Shown: positions 6,262 to 8,872 of the stretch, in pieces
Layout: every line of letters starts with the position of its first letter
Position numbering within the stretch: position 1 is the stretch's first letter
Assembly: GCA_902488525.1 (NCBI GenBank)
Contig: CABTWP010000062.1
Coordinates: 1-8,872 of the forward strand
Length of the DNA stretch: 8,872 nt
Reading direction: 5' to 3'
Source: an uncultured Collinsella sp.
GTDB taxonomy: Bacteria; Actinomycetota; Coriobacteriia; Coriobacteriales; Coriobacteriaceae
Made by a program: the position numbers and the translations under genes
Notes under the pieces: model-generated
The model's database searches: none
What the model was told of the DNA's origin: nothing
What the model saw: the letters and a program-made list of their open reading frames with translations, nothing else

Positions 6262-7140
6262 CTATTGCATATCGAGCACCATGGCATAGACATCGCGCTT
6301 ACGGCGCGAGTACTTCTGCGACAGGCGCTTGGCCACCGCAGAGGCGGGCTCTCCCTCCTCGAGCGCGGCGCGGATATCCTCGCGCAGAGCCTCGTCGGGA
6401 TCCGCTGCCGCGGCGCCAACCGGCACGATACCGGCCTCCTCATCTTCGCTCGGCGGCGCGATGACCAGCGCAATCTCGCCCTTTACCTCGCCGCGAGCAC
6501 GCAGCTCCTCGGCGAGCTGGGCGGCGGGCCCGCGCAAGACCTCCTCGTGCAGCTTGGTGAGTTCGCGGCAGACGGCAACCTCACGTTGGGGAAAGACCTC
6601 CGCCACGGCCTCGAGCGTCGCCACGATGCGATGTGGAGACTCGTAGAAGATGAGTGCGCCGGGCACCACGGCAAGACGCTGCAGTCGGCGCACGCGGTCG
6701 CCGTGCTTGCGACCCAAAAAGCCTTCGAAGAAGAAATGCTCGCAGGGAATGCCGGACGAAACGAGCGCCGTGACGCAAGCAGAAGGCCCGGGAATAACTT
6801 CGACGGGCACATCGGCCTCACGCGCCGCCTCGACCAGCGCCTGGCCGGGATCGGACACGCTCGGCATGCCGGCGTCCGAGGCAAAGGCGAGGGTCTCCCC
6901 CGCCAGCAGGCGGTCGACCAGGCCGGCGGCGCGGCTGGCGATCACATTCTCGTCGCAACGGACAAGCGGCTTGGAAATGCCCAGGTGCATCAGCAGCTTT
7001 GACGTCACACGCGTGTCTTCGCAGCAGATGACATCGGCAGCGGCAAAGGCTTCGCCAACGCGCGGGGACAGGTCGCCCAGGTTGCCGATGGGCGTGCCGA
7101 CCACATAGAGTTTGCCCGTATGGGCGCTGTTTTGCGTCAT
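6262..7140 (-). CDS. rsmI: 16S rRNA (cytidine-1402-2'-O)-methyltransferase RsmI
   Basis: Methylates the 2'-oxygen of cytidine 1402 in the decoding centre of 16S rRNA, using S-adenosylmethionine. The 292-residue protein belongs to the tetrapyrrole-methylase fold. Signatures are VGTPIGNLGDLSPR (14-27), CEDTR (40-44), SDAGMPSVSDPG (88-99), IPGPSA (116-121), FFEGFLGRK (137-145), YESPHR (166-171) and CRELTKLHEE (191-200). A C-terminal helical domain rich in acidic, then basic, residues follows (231-292). The ATG at 7138-7140 is only 6 nt after the stop of the GH5-like gene. The ribosome site is weak (AATAGG, containing that stop), so translation probably depends on coupling to the upstream gene. 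The rsmI-metG pairing is a plausible translation-related operon. Confidence 0.96.
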   Translation of the reverse strand: MTQNSAHTGKLYVVGTPIGNLGDLSPRVGEAFAAADVICCEDTRVTSKLLMHLGISKPLVRCDENVIASRAAGLVDRLLAGETLAFASDAGMPSVSDPGQALVEAAREADVPVEVIPGPSACVTALVSSGIPCEHFFFEGFLGRKHGDRVRRLQRLAVVPGALIFYESPHRIVATLEAVAEVFPQREVAVCRELTKLHEEVLRGPAAQLAEELRARGEVKGEIALVIAPPSEDEEAGIVPVGAAAADPDEALREDIRAALEEGEPASAVAKRLSQKYSRRKRDVYAMVLDMQ

Positions 7141-7146
7141 ATCAAC

Positions 7147-8208
7147 CTATTCAATCATGCCGCGCTCGAGCGTGCCGAGCGCCGCGCGGGCGTCCCATGC
7201 TGCAATGCGCTTCTCGGTCTTCCACGTTTGGAAGAACCAACCGGCAGCCGGCGCAAACGAAGCCAGCTGATTGGCGATAAACACGCGCTCGTAGGCATTG
7301 CGGCCCTCGGGCGTAACCGACGAGTTGGCAAAGATCGCCGCGCCCGACCATTCGCCCACCAGCACGGGGAACCCAGTTGAAATCGCTTCTTTAAGCTCGC
7401 GCTTGTTACGCGAAATCGCCGTCGTCAGCCCGCGGGGGCTCGTGATGTCGAGCGCATGCTCGTCGCGGTAATGGTACAGGTGAAGGTCCATGTAGACGTT
7501 CTTGTACTTGGCGCCGCGCATAAAATGCTTCCACTCGCTGGGATGCCCCGACGACGAGAAAACGACGATCTTATCCTCGGGCATATACGAACGGACGAGC
7601 TCGTAAGCATCGCGATAGAAATTGCGCAGGTAGTGAGCAGGAATGCCATCCGTCATGGTGAAGAGGCTCTTGCGGACACTCATCTGCGGCGTATCCAGCA
7701 GCTCAATACCCAGCAGGCTCTCGGCCTCGCCGTAGCGATCGGCCAAGCGCTCGAGCACGTCGAGTGCGACATGACGACCGTTGGTGGACGAATGCCACTC
7801 GGCAACAGCCTCCGGCGTGGCGGGCGAATCATTGGAATCGCCCTGGCCACCGGGCACAGTTGCCAGATCGAGCAGCACGCGGATGTCGTACTTGGCAGCC
7901 CACTCAATTGCACGGTCGATGTAGTCGACAACCGAGATGTAGGACGCATCGGACTCCTGCGAGCCAAAGGCATACCAGGGTACCGGCAGACGCACGGCAT
8001 TGAGGCCAATCTGCGCCATGCGGCGAAAATCGTCCTCGCTCACAAACGTCTCGTAATGACGGCGCATGCGCTCGTTATAGGCGGCGGTGCCCATGGCCTC
8101 CTGCAGCTCGGCCGCGTTGGATGCACCGGTCGCCGCGTATAGCGACGGGGTCACCCAAGGCTCGGGAATAAACCAGCCAGAGAGATTAACGCCGAGTATC
8201 CTCTCCAT
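7147..8208 (-). CDS. GH5 glucanase-like protein with altered catalytic site
   Basis: A 353-residue TIM-barrel protein resembling glycoside hydrolase family 5, closest in pattern to exo-beta-1,3-glucanases. The N terminus GVNLSGWFIPEPWVTPSLY (6-24) matches the GVN-GGW-EPW-TPS signature. VRLPVPWYAF (72-81), the barrel motif LHLYHY (242-247), the nucleophile motif VGEWSGA with Glu286, and GWFFQTWKTE (323-332) are also present. The usual NEP motif with the catalytic acid/base is replaced by Asp172-Thr173-Pro174 in GIELLDTP, and the usual DLHG is DLAT (114-117). Normal glycoside hydrolysis is therefore doubtful; a binding, regulatory or atypical role is possible. There is no signal peptide, so it is predicted cytoplasmic. 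The ATG at 8206-8208 has GAAGGGGGC upstream. The open frame continues further upstream but that part holds non-coding repeats. It forms an operon start with rsmI, 6 nt downstream. Confidence 0.82.
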   Translation of the reverse strand: MERILGVNLSGWFIPEPWVTPSLYAATGASNAAELQEAMGTAAYNERMRRHYETFVSEDDFRRMAQIGLNAVRLPVPWYAFGSQESDASYISVVDYIDRAIEWAAKYDIRVLLDLATVPGGQGDSNDSPATPEAVAEWHSSTNGRHVALDVLERLADRYGEAESLLGIELLDTPQMSVRKSLFTMTDGIPAHYLRNFYRDAYELVRSYMPEDKIVVFSSSGHPSEWKHFMRGAKYKNVYMDLHLYHYRDEHALDITSPRGLTTAISRNKRELKEAISTGFPVLVGEWSGAAIFANSSVTPEGRNAYERVFIANQLASFAPAAGWFFQTWKTEKRIAAWDARAALGTLERGMIE

Positions 8209-8396
8209 CACTGCCCCCTTCGGATCGTGCAGGCCGAGCCTGCATCGTATTGCATAGGAAAAGTATCGTTTTGAGTATACCCGCGCGTGCGGACAGACGA
8301 CCGAACGGTCTGCAAAGTGGCGCAAAAGCGGGAGGAATGTCTGAGCGGGCCCGAGATGGCGCGCCGAGATGTGCACGCACGTCGGAAGTACGCGCC
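8209..8396 (-). promoter_or_regulatory. Leader and possible promoter/operator of the GH5-rsmI unit
   Basis: This non-coding part holds three things seen directly. A 7-bp inverted repeat TGCAGGC-CGA-GCCTGCA (8227-8243) sits in the leader shortly before the ribosome site. A good -10-like TATACT lies at 8274-8279 on the minus strand. A palindrome GACCG-AA-CGGTC (8299-8310), extendable with CAGAC/GTCTG, lies where the -35 element should be. No consensus -35 is present, and a regulator binding the palindrome is only inference; its form resembles TetR-family operators. From 8311 to 8396 I see no gene or strong structure. Confidence 0.4.
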
Positions 8397-8582
8397 GGAA
8401 AGCGTATCCCGTTCTGAGCGCGGGATCTGGGACGCAGTTTCCGCCAAAGACCGCAAAAGGAAAGCACATCCCATTCTGACGCCGGATTCCGGGTCGCGCT
8501 TTCCCAAGCGGCCTCAAAGCGGAAAACGCATCCCACTCTAAAGCCAAATTCCGAGACGCAATTTCCGCAGAGCCCTCGATAA
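8397..8582. repeat. Three tandem 62-bp palindromic repeats
   Basis: Three units align without gaps at an exact period of 62 bp: 8397-8458, 8459-8520 and 8521-8582 (the third decays at its end, where the terminator tract begins). Each starts GGAAA, has ATCCC at unit positions 10-14 and CGC at 37-39, and ends its conserved part with TTTCC at 42-46. Positions 1-14 and 33-46 are imperfect inverted complements (10, 11 and 10 of 14), so each unit can fold into a hairpin. The period is not a multiple of three and the open frame through it changes phase between units, which argues against coding. It lies between the tRNA terminator and the GH5 gene. Confidence 0.8.
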
Positions 8583-8610
8583 AAGAAAAGGACCCCTTTG
8601 TAGAGGTCCT
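8579..8610 (-). terminator. Distal copy of the second tRNA terminator
   Basis: On the minus strand a 9-bp hairpin AGGACCTCT/AGGGGTCCT (one G-U pair, loop ACAA; 8589-8610) is followed by TTTTCTTTTAT. It duplicates the proximal terminator at 8765-8796, with one base changed in the loop. Confidence 0.82.
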
Positions 8611-8641
8611 AGTCAATTCAAGGTGGCGGAGAAGGGAATCG
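8579..8641 (-). repeat. Distal direct repeat: second tRNA 3' tail plus terminator copy
   Basis: This 63-bp block matches 8765-8827 at 61 of 63 positions (differences at 8601 and 8630), a period of 186 bp. On the minus strand it begins inside the T loop of a tRNA (CGATTCCC...), runs through the acceptor strand and ends after the terminator. The tRNA remnant has acceptor strand CTCCGCC where the intact gene has CCCCGCC, so the copy has begun to drift. The arrangement is the same as at 2355-2414. Confidence 0.88.
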
Positions 8642-8764
8642 CGTCCGCGCGCTGCGCGGACGGACCGCTGCGGCGTTTACGCGCCTTGCGAGCTGTGCTG
8701 GCAAACGCTTGCGCGTTTACTCAGCTCCGCGCCCTCACGGGGTTCGATTCCATGTGGGGTCTGC
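8642..8764 (-). other. 123-bp hairpin-rich insert of tRNA-linked element (second copy)
   Basis: Non-coding insert between the two tail-terminator copies. It holds an 8-bp hairpin GTCCGCGC-GCT-GCGCGGAC (8643-8661), a hairpin AAACGC-TTGC-GCGTTT (8703-8718) matching in place and sequence the one at 2483-2499, and an inverted T-arm copy (8739-8751). After that comes the shared TGTGGGG...CATAA context leading into the terminator. The order of parts is that of the insert at 2415-2543. An open frame crossing it runs into adapter sequence and is not a gene. Confidence 0.6.
8739..8751 (+). repeat. Inverted copy of the second tRNA's T-arm
   Basis: GGGGTTCGATTCC on the plus strand is the exact reverse complement of 8821-8833 in the partial tRNA. 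The two arms are 69 bp apart and enclose the proximal terminator, almost the same spacing as at tRNA-Leu (68 bp). Its T loop (TTCGATT) is that of this tRNA, not of tRNA-Leu (TTCAAGT). Confidence 0.8.
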
Positions 8765-8796
8765 ATAAAAGAAAAGGACCCCTTTGCAGAGGTCCT
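8765..8796 (-). terminator. Rho-independent terminator of the second tRNA
   Basis: On the minus strand the 9-bp hairpin AGGACCTCT/AGGGGTCCT (8775-8796) is followed by TTTTCTTTTAT. It begins about a dozen bases past the tRNA 3' end. Confidence 0.85.
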
Positions 8797-8827
8797 AGTC
8801 AATTCAAGGTGGCGGGGAAGGGAATCG
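8765..8827 (-). repeat. Proximal direct repeat at the second tRNA
   Basis: The tRNA-proximal partner of 8579-8641 (61 of 63 identical). It covers the 3' end of the partial tRNA and its terminator. The repeat edge lies in the T loop, slightly deeper into the tRNA than at tRNA-Leu, where the edge lies in the 3' strand of the T stem. Confidence 0.88.
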
Positions 8828-8839
8828 AACCCCTGACAC
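8807..8839 (-). tRNA. Partial tRNA, 3' part only (identity unknown)
   Basis: On the minus strand the sequence gives the end of a variable region (GTGTC), a T-arm AGGGG-TTCGATT-CCCTT (stem closed with one G-U pair), the acceptor 3' strand CCCCGCC (8811-8817) and discriminator A (8810). The next three bases are CCT, so CCA is not encoded. The 5' half, with the anticodon, is missing because the contig ends here in adapter sequence. The expected acceptor 5' strand is GGCGGGG. The GTGTC ending suggests a short variable loop, but the amino acid cannot be told. Confidence 0.85.
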
Positions 8840-8872
8840 AGATCGGAAGAGCACACGTCTGAACTCCAGTCA
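8840..8872. other. Illumina sequencing adapter (artefact)
   Basis: The last 33 bases match the TruSeq-type adapter that begins AGATCGGAAGAGC and ends GAACTCCAGTCA, along its whole standard 33-nt length. It is not genomic and should be trimmed. Any open frame reaching into it, such as one ending QIGRAHV, is false. Confidence 0.98.

Noticed and set aside
4528..7002. An 824-codon open frame on the plus strand, antisense to metG and rsmI
   Set aside because: It lies opposite two well-supported genes, has no ribosome site and no recognisable domain. Long antisense frames are common opposite high-GC genes with biased third positions.
8331..8420. Small plus-strand frame starting at the ATG in GGGAGGAATGTC
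   Set aside because: The purine-rich site is too close to the ATG, the product is only about 26 residues without features, and it runs into the 62-bp repeats.
8209..8616. N-terminal extension of the GH5-like protein by 136 residues
   Set aside because: The extension is non-coding repeat DNA whose frame shifts between units. A good ribosome site and the family-like start lie at 8206-8208.
8623..8862. 79-codon plus-strand open frame at the contig end
   Set aside because: It runs across the antisense of a tRNA and ends inside sequencing adapter, so it is an artefact.

Overview
The window reads as a chromosomal contig end from a high-GC Gram-positive bacterium. I infer an actinobacterium of the Coriobacteriia, most likely a gut Collinsella-like organism. 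This rests on base composition, codon style, strong AAGGAGG-type ribosome sites and gene content, not on a database match. Every gene I can support lies on the minus strand, so transcription runs from high to low coordinates.

In transcription order: (i) a truncated tRNA gene at the contig end (8807-8839), followed by its terminator, a short inserted element and a second copy of the tRNA tail plus terminator (8579-8827); (ii) a non-coding stretch with three 62-bp palindromic repeats (8397-8582) and a possible promoter/operator; (iii) a GH5 glucanase-like gene lacking the usual catalytic acid/base, then rsmI 6 nt later and metG 69 nt after that, ending in a strong hairpin (4515-4551); (iv) rsmA and tatD, overlapping by 11 bp; (v) tRNA-Leu(CAG) with its own promoter and terminator, followed by a second element of the same design (2355-2603); (vi) an SPFH/band-7 membrane protein gene, translationally coupled to rlmH, then proC and a closing inverted repeat.

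Most protein genes are housekeeping: ribosomal RNA modification (rsmI, rsmA, rlmH), methionyl-tRNA synthesis (metG), proline synthesis (proC) and a TatD-type nuclease.

The unusual part is the pair of tRNA-linked elements. At two different tRNA genes the 3' end of the tRNA plus its terminator (60-63 bp) is duplicated directly with a period of 189 or 186 bp. The two copies enclose 129 or 123 bp of hairpin-rich DNA. In both, an inverted copy of that particular tRNA's T-arm lies 68 or 69 bp from the real T-arm, with the terminator in between. This looks like a small family of tRNA-targeting elements or tRNA-linked structured RNAs. The nearest thing I know is the repeat array (rtT) behind E. coli tyrT.

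The last 33 bases (8840-8872) are Illumina adapter sequence, not genome.
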